A DNA stretch of 64,000 nt from positions 44,686,189-44,750,188 of the forward strand of contig OV277869.1 of NCBI GenBank assembly GCA_922989275.2, read 5' to 3'. Source of the DNA: Gari tellinella. Its lineage: Eukaryota > Mollusca > Bivalvia > Cardiida > Psammobiidae. A model generated the notes under the pieces. It did not search any database. It was not told where the DNA came from and saw only the letters and a program-made list of their open reading frames with translations. Each line of letters opens with the position of its first letter. Within the stretch, counting starts at the first letter, position 1. The translations under genes were made by a program, and so were the position numbers. This document shows, in pieces, positions 22,991 through 34,133 of this stretch.

Positions 22991-23341
22991 TACAGCGTTC
23001 CCTCTCTACAACGACCCTCCTAACAACGACTCCCTCCTTACAACGACATTCGCCGCTGTTCCCAAGAAAATTTTGTTTTATGCTTGCACCGATGCATCAT
23101 CGTCTACTTAAAATTGTTGTCTGTTGTTTTTCTTACATAAATGACATTTTGACAGAAAAAAACATAATGACAAATGACAAACAGCTTGAATCCAGATCAG
23201 ACGCCGCGTTACGCGGCGTCTGATCTGGATTCAAGCTGTTTGCAAATGTAAAATAAGTTCCCTCCCTATAACGACTCCCTGCGAACAACGCACATAATCT
23301 GTGTCTCCCATTGGGTGTCATTGTAGAGAGGGAGCGCTGTA
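22991..23341. mobile_element. P3 MITE with inserted core B palindrome
   Basis: Terminal repeats TACAGCGTTCCCTCTCTAC and GTAGAGAGGGAGCGCTGTA, with TA on each side, the Tc1/mariner or pogo pattern. A perfect core B palindrome (about 23170-23242, tip 'gccgcgttacgcggc') sits in the middle. CCTCC/ACAACGACTCCC words repeat within both arms. Confidence 0.85.
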
Positions 23342-23389
23342 TTGCTATCATTTGGTAATACCGTATGCATGTGTATATGGAAAAGACAT

Positions 23390-23780
23390 TTCCATACATG
23401 CAAAAAGTTTGACTTCAGTGACCTTGACCTTAAACTTAGTGCCCATGTTTAGGTTTCGAAACCTGCATTTAGGTATCCTTATAACTCCTTTGTCCCTTGA
23501 GGTATGGCTTTCATATTTGATATGCATGTGTACATGTACAAAACCTTTCCATGCACATGAAAAGTTTGACCCCAGGAACCTTGATCTTGAACCTAGGGAC
23601 AGCTGTTAGGTTTCAAAATCTGCTTTTAGGTTTTGAAAAATGCTTATAACTCATATGTCCCTAGAGACATTACTTTCATTTTGATATGCATGTGTATATG
23701 GGTAGGACCTTTCAATATACGCAAAAGGTGTGATACTTGTGACCTGGATTTCAGATCCTGCTTTAAAGATTTGAAATATG
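23390..23780 (+). repeat. About 155-bp tandem repeat (TTAGGTTTCGAAACCTGC family)
   Basis: Two and a half units: 'ttaggtttcgaaacctgcat' near 23450 and 'ttaggtttcaaaatctgctt' near 23607, with 'gatatgcatgtgta' between them. Confidence 0.8.
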
Positions 23781-23830
23781 TCACCCGTGAGCTTTTGTTG
23801 CCTCTCTGACAACTCTTATCTTAAAATTGT

Positions 23831-25827
23831 TTAACCCATTACCCAATAGACTGATTCTAATTTTGAAAATAGTTTACCACTTAAATCAGGTTGAAAGTAA
23901 AGCAGAATGCACCTTAAGGTGTATTCTGCTTTACTTTCAGCCTGCTTTAAGCTAGGTACCATCTGTTAACAAGAGGCCCATGTGGGCCTAAATATCGCTC
24001 ACCTGGAAAAACCAACACTAGGGTCACATGACCCCTGGGGTGGGATCATTTTCTACCCCAGAGACATAATTTCAAAAATCTTGTCGATGAACTGGAAAAT
24101 TAAGTGTGCTGTCAAATATTTTCTACATGGATGGTTTCAGACAGGAAGACTTTTCATTGAACAAAATCTATTTTTAGCTAATATAACCCAGATATGCAAC
24201 AGACCCGAACAATTTCAGCAATATTGGTAAAGAACATCTAAAAGTGTCACTATGCTAAATATCAAAGCTCTTGCAATAGTAGTTTCAGACAAGAATATTT
24301 CACTACATAACTCTATGTAAAACTGCGACTCCTAGGGCCTTGGCAGTTTTGACCCCAGGGACATAATTTGAACAAAATTGAAAGAGGACATAAAGATGAT
24401 GCTTTGTGCCAAATATCTAAGCTCAGGGTACTGTGGTTTCAGACAAGAAGATTTTTTTTTTAGTTTTCATTGAAAAAATCTATTTTTAGCTCCTGTGACC
24501 TGGATATGCAACGGACCGAAACCATATAATCATTATTGGTTAAGGGCTTCAAGAAATGTCACCATGCCAAATATCAAAGCTCTGGCCATATTAGTTTCAG
24601 AGAAATACATGTTTGAAGATTTCACTATATAACTCTATGTAAAATTATTACCCCCGGGGCAGGGTCAATTTTTACCCCAGGGACATAATTTGAACAATCT
24701 TTATAGAGGACCTGAAGATGATGCTTTGTGCCAAATATCTAAGCTCAGGGTACTGTGGTTTCAGACAAGAAGTTTTTTTTAAGTTTTAATTGGAAAAAAA
24801 TCTAATTTTAGCTCCTTTGACCTAGATATGAAATGGACCGGAACCATATTTACAATATTGGTTCAAGGCTTCCAGAAGTGTCACCATGCTAAATATAAAA
24901 GGTCTGGCAATATCATTTTCAGAGAAAAAGATGTTTGAAGATTTCACTATATGACTCTATGTAAACTTACTACCCCTGGGGCAGGGTCATTTTTTACCCC
25001 AGGGACATAATTTGAACAATCTTGATAGAGGACCTGAAGATGATGCTTTGTGCCAAATTTCTAAGCTCAGGGTACTGTGGTTTCAGACAAGAAGATTATT
25101 TAAGTTTTCATTGGAAAAATCTATTTTTAGCTCCTGTGACCTAGATATGCAATGGACCGGAAATGTTCGAACAACTTTAAAAGAGGACCATACAAGGATC
25201 ATACCTGCCATGTTTGGTGAAAATCCATCCAGTAGTCTAGGAGGAGAAGTCGTTTGAAGAAATTGTTGACGATTAATGACGAACGACGGACAACGAACGA
25301 CGGACACAGCACAATCAAAATAGCTCACCTTGGCACTACGTGCCAGGTGAGCTAACAATCTTGATAGAAGACCTGAAGACCATGCTTTGTGCAAAATATC
25401 TAAGCTCAGGGTACTGTGGTTTCAGACGAGAAGATTTTTTAAGTTTTCAGTGAAAAAATCTATTTTTAGCTTGTGTGACCTAGATATGCAACGGACTGGA
25501 AATGTTTGAACAACTTTGAAAGAGGACCATATAAGGATCATTCAGGCCAAGTTTGGTAAAAATCTAATCAGTAGTTTCAGAAGAGATGTCGTTTAAAGAA
25601 ATTGTTGACGACGAACTGATGAAGGAACGACGAACGAACGAACCACGCTGGACCACGGACAGAGGACGATAAAAATAGCTCACCTTGGCACTACGTGCCA
25701 GGTGAGCTAAAAAGAAGAAAATATTTCTAATGGAGCTTAAGAATGACTGTTGAAAGTGGAACTATTTTCTTCAGTGTAGGAATAAATTAAAAGCGTTAAA
25801 AGGAGTATATATGGGGTAAAGGGTTAA
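23831..25827. mobile_element. T1 MITE split by a 1.7-kb element
   Basis: The left part 23831-23969 has the TTAACCCATTACCC end and an intact core A. The right arm resumes near 25715 ('gaaaatatttctaatggagc') and closes 'atatggggtaaagggttaa' at 25827. Confidence 0.85.
23970..25714 (+). mobile_element. 320-bp-unit element with hairpin termini
   Basis: Starts 'caagaggcccatgtgggcct...cgctcacctgg' and has a first 3' hairpin at 25319-25352 ('agctcaccttggcactacgt...'). The last 360 bp are duplicated, giving a second end at 25714. Inside, 'accccagggacataatttga' recurs at about 24353, 24673 and 24993, so the unit is 320 bp. GCTCACCTG and CAGGTGAGC at the ends form short inverted repeats. There is no coding capacity. 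Confidence 0.85.
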
Positions 25828-25944
25828 GCTGTTATGACTACGCCAAGGGTATAGCATAAGCTTGTCTTGTGCTTTGTACAGGTGAACTAAAAATGGACTA
25901 GAATTTATTGGAAACTGGAATTGTCTACTTGAAGTTTTCGCGAT

Positions 25945-26170
25945 GAGTATCTTCAGTATTGAAGACCAATGTTGCCTAAAGCAGGTTGAAAGTAAAACAG
26001 AATGCTCCTACAGGAGCATTCTGCTTTACTTTCAGCCTGCTTTAAGCTACCATCTGCTTGGTTATAGCATTTATTCTTAGGATGTACGTATATTCATGAC
26101 TGTTTTAATTGGTTTCCTTCAGTGAAGAAACAAATGTAAAAGGTTGATATATTAGGTAGTTACTATACTA
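25945..26170. mobile_element. T1 MITE, worn ends, GCTCC core
   Basis: The core at 25975-26048 is perfect around 'gctcctacaggagc', while the outer arms ('catgactgttttaattggtt') are degraded and the TTAA ends are gone. A perfect core inside a decayed chassis is notable. Confidence 0.75.
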
Positions 26171-26444
26171 CTGGATTAACAGGCACCAATGAGACAAACT
26201 TTATTTTATTTGGGTAAGTACAAAACAAATTGACAAATTGTTAGTTCATGAGTAACAATTTATTTTTATCCTTTTCTTTCAAATATATAACAGATACAAT
26301 TTAATACTAGGTGATCAGAAACAAACACATTCTTTCACATATAAATAGTAATACATTCAACAATATAAACACTGTACAATCATACGTCTCTCAGATGCAC
26401 CAATAGCCACAGATTGACTGAAACAAAACCATACTCTGCCTACT

Positions 26445-26468
26445 CCCCCCCCCCCCCCCCCCCCCCCC
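26445..26468 (+). repeat. Poly-C run (24 C)
   Basis: Uninterrupted C run, preceded by 'ctctgccta'. The Pro-rich open frame across it is spurious. Confidence 0.95.
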
Positions 26469-26518
26469 ATAGCCAACAGTCTAGTACAAATCACCAACAT
26501 CCAATTGATGGTTGCAGG

Positions 26519-26765
26519 TTAACCCTTTCCTCTATAGATATGCATTATTACACCTTTCATTTATTCCTCCCCCTGAAGAAAATAGTTCCAATATATTATA
26601 CATTCATGAATATGTATCATAAAAAATGTTTTCTACATTTCAGCAGATGATAGCTTAGAGCAGGCTGAAAGTAAAGCAGAATCCCTTAAGGTGATTAAAG
26701 CAGGATGAAAGTAAAGAAGAAAGCTCCATAATTTCATCCTGCTTTAAGTTGTCACCTGTATGTTT
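26519..26765. mobile_element. T1 MITE with rearranged double core
   Basis: TTAACCCTTTCCTCTATAGA end. Core A is followed directly by half of an A'-type core ('ttaaagcaggatgaaagtaa'), so the hairpin is a hybrid. Confidence 0.75.
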
Positions 26766-26796
26766 CACCATCAATGAAATATTCATTTGTGGTGTT

Positions 26797-26971
26797 CAGG
26801 GCTCCAGAAAAGGGGAGTATTTCAAAAATTAAAATCTTTATTTCTGCATTAAACCCTATGGTGTCACTACTCATTAGAATCGTCTCTTTGAGACGATTCT
26901 AACGAGTAGTAACACCATAAGATTTGGTGCTGAAATAAATGAGAAAATACTGGAATAGATCTGGAGCCCTG
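26797..26971. mobile_element. G MITE with core C
   Basis: CAGGGCTCCAGAAAAGGGG to GATCTGGAGCCCTG. The central palindrome reads 'gtgtcactactcattagaat', then 'cgtctctttgagacg', then its complement with one CTAACGAG change. Confidence 0.9.
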
Positions 26972-27088
26972 GGTGTTTGTTAAATGAGCAAGTAGACATG
27001 CATGTCTTATAGACTACAGTGTTTTTGTAGAGGAAAGGGTTACTTCGAGCTGTAACGTCTTTCTGGATAAATTTCTAGCATTATAATA

Positions 27089-28482
27089 CAAGAACCCCAT
27101 GGGGCATATTTCGCTCACCTGAGAATAACTGACAAAATGGAGATAATTACTGTATTTATGTCCAGGAAGGAGTCATTTTTAACCCGAGTGGCATAATTTG
27201 AACAATCTTGTTAGAAGACGTGTAGGTGATGCTATGTGCCAAATATCTAAGACCAGGGTAGTAGGGTTTTAGACAAGAAGATTTTCGTAAGTTTCCATTG
27301 AAAAGAATTTATTTTTAGCCCCTGTGACCTACATATGCAACAGACTGAAACCATTTGAACAAAATAGGTAATGGACATTTACAAGTGTCACCATGCTGAA
27401 TATCAAAGCTCTGGCCATATTAGTTTCAGAGAAGAAGACGTTTGAAAATTTCACTAAATAACTCTATGTAAAACTGTGACCCCCGGGGCGGGGCCAATTT
27501 TCACCCCAGGGGCATAATTTGAACAAACTGATAGAGGACCTGTTGGCGATGCTATGTGCCAAATATCAAAGCTCTGGCCCTTGTAGTTTCAGACAATAAG
27601 ATTTTTGAAGCTTTCATTGAAAAAATCTATTTTTAGCTCCTGTGACCTAGATATGCAACAGACAGAAACCATTTGAACAAAATACGTTTTAAGGATATTT
27701 AGAAGTGTCACCATACCGAATATTAAAGCTCTGGCCATATTAGTGTCAGAGGAGAAGACGTTTGAAAATTTCACTATATAACTCTATGTAAAACGGTAAC
27801 CCACAGGGTGGGGCCAATTTTCACCCAAGGGGCAAAATTTGAATAAACTTGATAGAGGACCTGTAGGAGATGCTATGTGCCAAATATCTAAGCTCTGATC
27901 CTTGTAGTTTCAGACAAGAAGATTTTTGAAGTTTTCATTGAAAAAATCTATTTTTAGCTCCTGTGACCTAGATATGCAACCGACCAGAACCATTTGAGCA
28001 ATACTGGTATAGGACATCTAGAAGTGCCACCATACCAAATATCAAAGCTCTGGCCATATTAGTTTCAGATAAGAAGACATTTGAAAATTTCAATATATAA
28101 CTCTATGTAAAACTGTGACCCCGGGGGCGGGGCAAATTTTGACCCCAGGGGCATGATTTGAACAAACTTGATAGAGGACTTTTAGATGATGCTATGTGCA
28201 AAATATCTAAATCTAAGCTCTAGCCCTTGCAGTTTTTGACAAGAAGATTTTTTAAGATTTCTTTATTTTTTCACTTTGGTTGCCATGGCAACCAGAGTTC
28301 TGCATTGTTTTTAATTCTTTGAACAAATTTGAAAGAGCTTGACCCAAGGAACATTTCTGTAAAGTTTGGTTGAATTCTGTTAAGCGGTATAGGAGAAGAT
28401 GTCATTTGAAGCAATTGTTAACGACGACGGACACAGGGCCATCCAAATAGCTCACCTTGAGCCTTTGGCTCAGGTGAGCTAA
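27089..28482 (+). mobile_element. 320-bp-unit element, complete, four internal units
   Basis: Starts 'caagaaccccatggggcata...cgctcacctgag' and ends 'ctcaggtgagct' after the hairpin 'ctcaccttgagcctttggct'. 'ggggcataatttgaac' recurs near 27188, 27508, 27828 (variant) and 28150. The last unit contains GTTGCCATGGCAAC at 28279-28292. Confidence 0.85.
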
Positions 28483-28578
28483 AAACAATGACTCAGTCTG
28501 TCTTTTGTGTCTGACAAGGAAATACTGTATCATCAAACATTGTTGGCCCAATCATGCACAGAAAATGCCATGAATACT

Positions 28579-28652
28579 TTAACCCATTACCCCATTACTA
28601 CGCTTTTTATGCCTTTAATCTTTTCCTCCACTAAAGAAATAGTTCCAATTTA
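28579..28652 (+). mobile_element. T1 left arm only
   Basis: TTAACCCATTACCCCATTAC through 'aagaaatagttccaatttat', then abruptly an unrelated inverted repeat. Confidence 0.75.
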
Positions 28653-28655
28653 TTT

Positions 28656-28758
28656 AAGGAATAATTCGAATATTTATTGTATTCATGGAGGTATGAAAAA
28701 AAAACCTGGTCACACTGTATGAAACCGTGAATACAATAAATATTCCGAATTATTCCTT
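28656..28758. repeat. Inverted repeat, 30-bp arms
   Basis: 'aaggaataattcgaatattt' is mirrored by 'aaatattccgaattattcct' across a 43-bp loop. Confidence 0.9.
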
Positions 28759-28799
28759 TTAATTTAATATCACTTCTGAATTTAAGAAATTAGTTAAAT

Positions 28800-29060
28800 A
28801 GAGAATCTGACGCGAATGTTCTTTTTTAACGCTTTAAAAACGTATGTTGTAGTCCCTCCGCCATATATATTTTCCGCCAAAACGCGACGTTGTTATGTAG
28901 TAACGCAGACGTCAATGACGTCATTTGGCATCCTGCTTCATGCAGCGCTTGTGAAGAGCAGTTGGACTAAGGAAAGTAGTCCTGACAAGGCGTGGCCTGA
29001 ATTTTATTTTTTTCATGGAGTTATGAAACAAAAATTACAGCCAATCACAGCTAACCAAAT
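28800..29060. other. Locally GC-richer segment with a TGACGTCA site
   Basis: The palindrome TGACGTCA (about 28916-28923, inside 'gacgtcaatgacgtcattt') is the full consensus CRE. Surrounding words are not from any repeat family in the window. No exon is recognised nearby, so any regulatory role is speculative. Confidence 0.35.
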
Positions 29061-29544
29061 GTAATGAAAGCAAACAATATTAAATTATTTACTAATTAAA
29101 TTAAGTGCCACAAAGGAATACACATTGATGGTTTTATATACAATGGGTAGTGTAAAGCCTGAGGGAGCCTCCTGCTTTATTTTCACCCTGTTTTAGGCAT
29201 ACTGAAGTTACAGATTCCTTATCTGATCTAATTTTGAAGTATTTTCACATTTTATTAACTTATCCAACCCTAGCTACAAATATATTCCTATGCAAACACA
29301 GGATACCCAATTACAATATAATTTTCAAAACATCCCTAATTAGTCAAAATGAAACTAGGAATTGTCCATTTGATGCTTCAGGTGTGAACAAGCTATTGAT
29401 TGAATATTTTAAGAAAAAAAACCTTAAATACTTATTTTAAAACTAAATTGAATACATTTCAAAACAACATGGCAGACAGAAATTTTGTGGAATAAAACGT
29501 ATCTATATTTTTGTCAGTTGGCTCTACAGTGCTGATGCAGCCCT

Positions 29545-29845
29545 ACCCTTATATTAACCCATTTCTGAATAAATACGTCTTTTCACGCCTCTAATTTATC
29601 CCTGTATTGATGAAAATGTTTGTTATGCAGCTCTACCCTTATATTAACCCATTTCCCCAAAAATATGTCTTTTCACGCCTCTAATTTATCCCTGTATTGA
29701 TGAAAATGTTTGTTTATCTCAGCAGATGGTTGCTTAAAGAAGGCTGAAAGTAAAGCAAATGTGCCTTAAGGCACATTCTGCTTTACTTTCAACCTGCTTT
29801 AAGTGGTCACCTATTTTCACAACTAGAAATGGGGTAATTGGTTAA
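29545..29845. mobile_element. T1 MITE with duplicated left arm
   Basis: The left 85-90 bp is present twice in tandem ('ctctaatttatccctgtatt' at about 29590 and 29678). The full copy is 29643-29845, with core A near 29732-29805 and the end 'ggggtaattggttaa'. Confidence 0.85.
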
Positions 29846-30330
29846 CCAACATAGCGTACCCAATCAATCAACCTAAATACCAACATCTTCAATTTAATCA
29901 ACATAGCCAACATAACCTTCAAAGTCAATGCACTAAACAGTCAACATATCACAACCCATACAGCCAACAACACAATCAACGTAACCTACACAGAAAATGC
30001 AGTCAACACGACCTACACAACCAGAGTAATACAATCAATAAAACCCAACATAATACAGTCTTCACAGCACATCCAACATTATACGTGTATAACCTACACA
30101 GGCTATACAGTCAATACAACATGACCAACATATCCAACATTACATAATCAACACAGGCTACACAACCCACATAATACAGCCTACGGAACCCATATGACTA
30201 GAATACATCTGAGGTATGCCCAGGACACCACTCACAACAAAACTTGTATATTTAGGCTAACATAATCTGTATCTCAATGTCACACACACAGAGACTCTAA
30301 CACTAGTTGTGTACTATGTAGATCCATATC
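29846..30330 (+). repeat. G-poor CAACA-rich degenerate repeat
   Basis: Endless variations on 'caacataacc', 'caatcaac' and 'tacacaacc'. G is very rare on this strand over more than 450 bp. There is no coding frame; it resembles an old minisatellite with strong strand asymmetry. Confidence 0.6.
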
Positions 30331-30337
30331 AGCTGGT

Positions 30338-30583
30338 TTAACCCATAACCCCATAAATACGCCTTTTTACACATTAAATAGTTTATTCCTCCACTGAATA
30401 AAATAGTTCCACTTTATACATTATAAATATGCACTATACAAAATATTTGCTACAGCATAGCAGCTTTAAGCAGGTTAGAAGTAAAGCAGAATGCGCCCTA
30501 CGGCACATTCTGCTTTACTTTCAACCAGCTTTAAGTGATCACTGTCTTTGAAACTATAAAGGGGCTAAGGGGTAATGGGTTAA
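30338..30583. mobile_element. T1 MITE
   Basis: TTAACCCATAACCCCATAAA to 'aggggtaatgggttaa'. Stem mismatches at the core ('gttagaagtaaagc') and the tip 'gcgccctacggcac' show independent decay. Confidence 0.9.
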
Positions 30584-30659
30584 CTGTCTCCTTAGCAGAA
30601 GAACCTAAGAGAGCACCTCTATTCACTTCTTTACATAAATGCTAAAATTGAAAATTCAT

Positions 30660-30757
30660 TGATAGTGTGGAAATACAGATGGCAGCTAAAAGTAAGATGA
30701 ATGTAAAGCAGAAAACTCCTTTAGGAGCTTTCTGCTTTGTTTTCATCTTGATTTAAT
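30660..30757. repeat. Stand-alone A'-type core
   Basis: 'gtaagatgaatgtaaagcag' and its mirror around 'actcctttaggagc', without recognisable T1 or P1 ends. It abuts a T3 copy. Confidence 0.65.
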
Positions 30758-31003
30758 CCTTTGAACCCTAGTCCCGCATATAGGCGTGCTTTTCAAACAG
30801 TTTACATGTGAAAAGTGCACTTGTCCTATGCAAACAGTGAATACCCAGATCAGAGGGCTCCTTACGGAGCCCTCTGATCTGGGTCTTCACTGTTTGTCAT
30901 AATGCAAAACATTGACAAAAACAACCCTTAAAAGTCAGAAATGGACTAGACTAAAATGGAAACTGGGATTGTCCATTTCAAGTTTTAGGGAGGAAAGAGT
31001 TAA
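30753..31003. mobile_element. T3 MITE with core B
   Basis: TTAATCCTTTGAACCCTAGT to 'cagg/agggaggaaagagttaa'-type end. The core is 'gaatacccagatcagagggc' with tip 'tccttacgga'. Two words read in inverse across the core, 'acaaacaacc' and 'caaacagt'. Confidence 0.85.
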
Positions 31004-31095
31004 ACAGCCATCCTCCTTAAATATATTGTGAATGTACGTGATTTCCAGATATAACTTGGAAAGAAAGTTTTAACATTATTTTTACAATTGCTTTT

Positions 31096-31453
31096 TTACC
31101 CTTTACTCCATAGATACACATTTTTATGCATTTAATTTCTTTCTCCACAGAAGAAAATAGTTCCAATTCATAGTCATAAATATGTTTTATAAGAAATATT
31201 TTTTATTTTCTAGCAGATGGCACCTTAAAGCAGACTGAAAGTAAAGCAGAATGTGCCTTTTGGCGCATTTTGGTTTACTTTCAACCTGCTTTAAGTAGTC
31301 ACCTATCTAAATTCTATATTCTCACAGATTGTACCTTAAAGTAGGCTGAAAGTAAAGCAGAATGGGCCTTATAGCACATTCTGTTTTACTTTCAACCTGC
31401 TTTACCAGTAGGTGTCACCTGTCTTCACTACAAACAGCATAATTATGGAGTAA
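31096..31453. mobile_element. T1 MITE with two complete cores
   Basis: Two core A palindromes in tandem (about 31227-31297 and 31335-31408), separated by a copied 'tctatattctcacagatt' segment. It reflects either internal duplication or insertion of one T1 in another followed by loss. Confidence 0.8.
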
Positions 31454-31726
31454 AGAGTTATGACTATTAATTGAAGTAGTTTGGTGATCTCTTAAGACAT
31501 TTGATTGGATAAAAGAATTTTCCAATACTAAAAACCCAACTTACTTTTTCCATAAATTTAAAATACACGATTCAAGCTTAACTTTGAGCGCTAAAATTTT
31601 AGAGTGTGCCTCAAACTAACAACTAATCATCTTGTTTCTAAGACACCATATTAATATGAGTTATATACATCAATCCAACATGGATATGAACATGACTTAA
31701 TTTGTGTCATCTCTTATAGTGTCTAT

Positions 31727-32043
31727 TTAACTCTTTCAACACCATATACCTGTTTAAAATATACTCATTACATTTGCAAACAGTGTAGACCAAGATCAGA
31801 GGGCTCCTATATATAGGAGCCCTCTGATATGGTTCTACACCGTTTGCTAATTCAGACCAGTATTTCTGCGCCATAATTATGACCATTTCATGTGTCATGG
31901 TGACGTAAAACCCAACTCAATCAACCAGTATTTATTTAACTACCCATAATTCCAAGTAGAATGGTTCATGTTTTGGTAACTAAAATTGATCCACAAGGGA
32001 ACCTAAATAACCCACAGGAGTTACTTAGTGTTGAAAGAGTTAA
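31727..32043. mobile_element. T2 MITE with core B and a nested retroposon tail
   Basis: TTAACTCTTTCAACACCATA to 'ttagtgttgaaagagttaa'. The core is a palindrome with tip 'ctcctatatataggag'. The arm is interrupted at 31866-31924. Confidence 0.9.
31866..31924 (+). mobile_element. 59-bp truncated retroposon with 9-bp target duplication
   Basis: Flanked by CCAGTATTT at 31857-31865 and 31925-31933. The insert ends 'gtaaaacccaactcaatcaa', as at 1413-1468. It shows that this tail was mobilised by reverse transcription. Confidence 0.85.
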
Positions 32044-32194
32044 CTGTCTTTTGTATCTTCTTACCAAGACAAAACAGTTACTGTATAAAACAAAAGATGC
32101 ATTTCTCGGAAATTCGAGAAAAAAATAGAAAGTTTTAAAGCCATTAATCACAACTTAACTAAGCTGAAATACTGTCACACAGAAGCGTCTATTC

Positions 32195-32419
32195 TTACCC
32201 CAAAGCCTGTTCCTAGATTTGAAGACAGGTGACCACTTAAAGCAGGTTAAAAGTAAAGTAGAATGCTTCTTGAGAAGCATTCTGCTTACTTTCATCCTGT
32301 TTTATGCTACAATTCTCGAAAGAAACTCAAGATGATTTCTGTGTTTTAAGTTCAAGACTTCATAGAATTTTTTAGGGTAGAAATTTAGAAACAAGGTGAA
32401 TTTATGGAGTAAAAGATTA
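32195..32419. mobile_element. T1 MITE, degraded
   Basis: 'ccccaaagcctgttcctaga' start. The core has tip 'gcttcttgagaagc' but a one-base deletion in the right stem. 'tttatggagtaaaagattaa' is the other end. Confidence 0.75.
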
Positions 32420-32520
32420 AAAGCTTTAACAAGAATACTGTTAACATGCTGGGTAAATTTTTTGTCTTCTGTCGTTCTAAAATTAGAATTTTCAAAATTT
32501 CTTTTAAATTCAGTGTCAGA

Positions 32521-32593
32521 ATGGCAAACAGTTTGGATCCTGATGAGACACCGCATTACGCGGCGTCTCATCTGGATCCAATCTGTTTGCAGA
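32521..32593. repeat. Core B palindrome, GACACCGC variant
   Basis: 'gcaaacagtttggatcctga' versus 'catctggatccaatctgttt' around 'accgcattacgcggcg'. No chassis ends are recognised nearby. Confidence 0.8.
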
Positions 32594-32799
32594 GATAATC
32601 ACTATGGCAGGTTTATCCTCCGCTAGCCTGCAAAGAGTTTATTTATGACGTTTATGTAGATATTCAGTGAGAGTCAAGAGGTCAAGTTTTGTTACAGCCA
32701 TAGATTGAAAATCAAGGTATACATTTATTATGGCACCCTCTGTATCAATAAATGAACTTCAAAACAACTGTATATTTACAATTAAACCAGCCATATACT

Positions 32800-33017
32800 T
32801 TAACTCTTTTAACACCATGGACCTGTTAAAAATATACTCATTACATTTGCAAACAGTGTAGACCAAGATCAAAGAAGAGCCCTCTGATCAGGGTCTACAC
32901 TGTTTGTTAATTTAGAGCAGTATTCACTAAACTACCGAGAATTCCGAATAGACTGGTTCATGTTTTGGTAAGTAAATTGATCCACAAGTGTATATAACTT
33001 AGTGTTGAAAGAGTTAA
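32800..33017. mobile_element. T2 MITE
   Basis: TTAACTCTTTTAACACCATG to 'ttagtgttgaaagagttaa'. The core tip is shortened to 'caaagaagagccctctg', so the left stem has lost about 10 bp. Confidence 0.85.
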
Positions 33018-33110
33018 ATGTAAATGCCATTACAGTTGAGTGTCCTAACCTCAAACTTAACTTTTGCTAATACCGTTAGCATAATTTGACACTTTTTTGT
33101 ATTATATGTA

Positions 33111-33303
33111 CAGAGCACCAGATAAGGGTAGTTTTTCAAAAACTAAAATCTTTATTTCTGAATTAAACCCTATGGTGTCACTACTCATTAGAATCGTCTC
33201 TTTGAGACGATTCTAATGAGTAGTAACACCATAGGATTTGGTGCTAAAAAGAGTGAGAAAAAATTGGATTTGTTGAAAAAACTACATCTTATCTGGAGCC
33301 CTG
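33111..33303. mobile_element. G MITE
   Basis: CAGAGCACCAGATAAGGGT to 'cttatctggagccctg'. The core is perfect over 'actcattagaatcgtctctt' and its mirror. Confidence 0.9.
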
Positions 33304-33725
33304 ATGTATCATAAGCTAAGGGAACTGTCTGAAAATCTTCCATTTTGTACAAATTTACACAGTGTCTGTTTGCATTTACATATATACACAAGAGTGTCAT
33401 TAAGTAGAAAATTTGTACATCCAGAGTCACTGAAAGTCTAAAGCTTTTTACACATAACTTTTGGCACACATACAAGTATCAGTCATTATGGATGAAAGAA
33501 CAAACAATGTCTAAAACATGATTTCTTCCAATGACAATGATGACATTTAAAGACATATTTACACAAGACTATTCAGCTATTCATATACAAGGGAGAAGAC
33601 ATAATATTCTTTCCCAGGCAAAAGCAGTGCGATAAAATGGAGAAAAGTACAGCTTTTTGACTGCAATCTGACTATTCATATTAATCTGAGTTGCATACAG
33701 TTTGGAGCCTGATCAGAAGTCGCGT
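33304..33725. other. No gene seen
   Basis: AT-rich. Ends with half of a core B ('cagtttggagcctgatcaga'), into which the next T1 copy is inserted. Confidence 0.5.
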
Positions 33726-33956
33726 TTAACCCTTTACCTGATAGCATTGTTTCTAGTATTGAAGATATGTGACTACTTAAAGCAGGTTGAAAGTAAAGCA
33801 GAATGCGCCCTAAGCCTGCTTTAAGCTATTAACTGCTAGAATAAGGAAAGTATTAAATATGACACATATTCATTACGGTATAATTTGGAACTATTTTCTT
33901 CAGCGGATGAATAAAATGAATGCGCTAAAAGCCGCTTCTATAAGGTAAAGGGTTAA
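33726..33956. mobile_element. T1 MITE, core half deleted
   Basis: TTAACCCTTTACCTGATAGC to 'taaggtaaagggttaa'. The core keeps 'cagaatgcgccctaa' but most of the mirror half is gone. Confidence 0.85.
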
Positions 33957-34133
33957 ACCCAAATGCAATGCAATAAAATTGAGAAAAGTACAGCTTTATC
34001 ACAATCTGACTATTTATTGAACTAATAGTTGAAGCTGAAACACGTTTACTGGGAAAGAATAATGTCTTCTCCACTGTACCAGTCAAACCTGTGTAATAAA
34101 CAGCCATTTACAGAAGAAGCATTGGAATATAGC

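Noticed and set aside
33726..33956. T1 inserted exactly at the tip of a core B palindrome
   Set aside because: Only the left half of core B is present beside it, so an empty site cannot be reconstructed.
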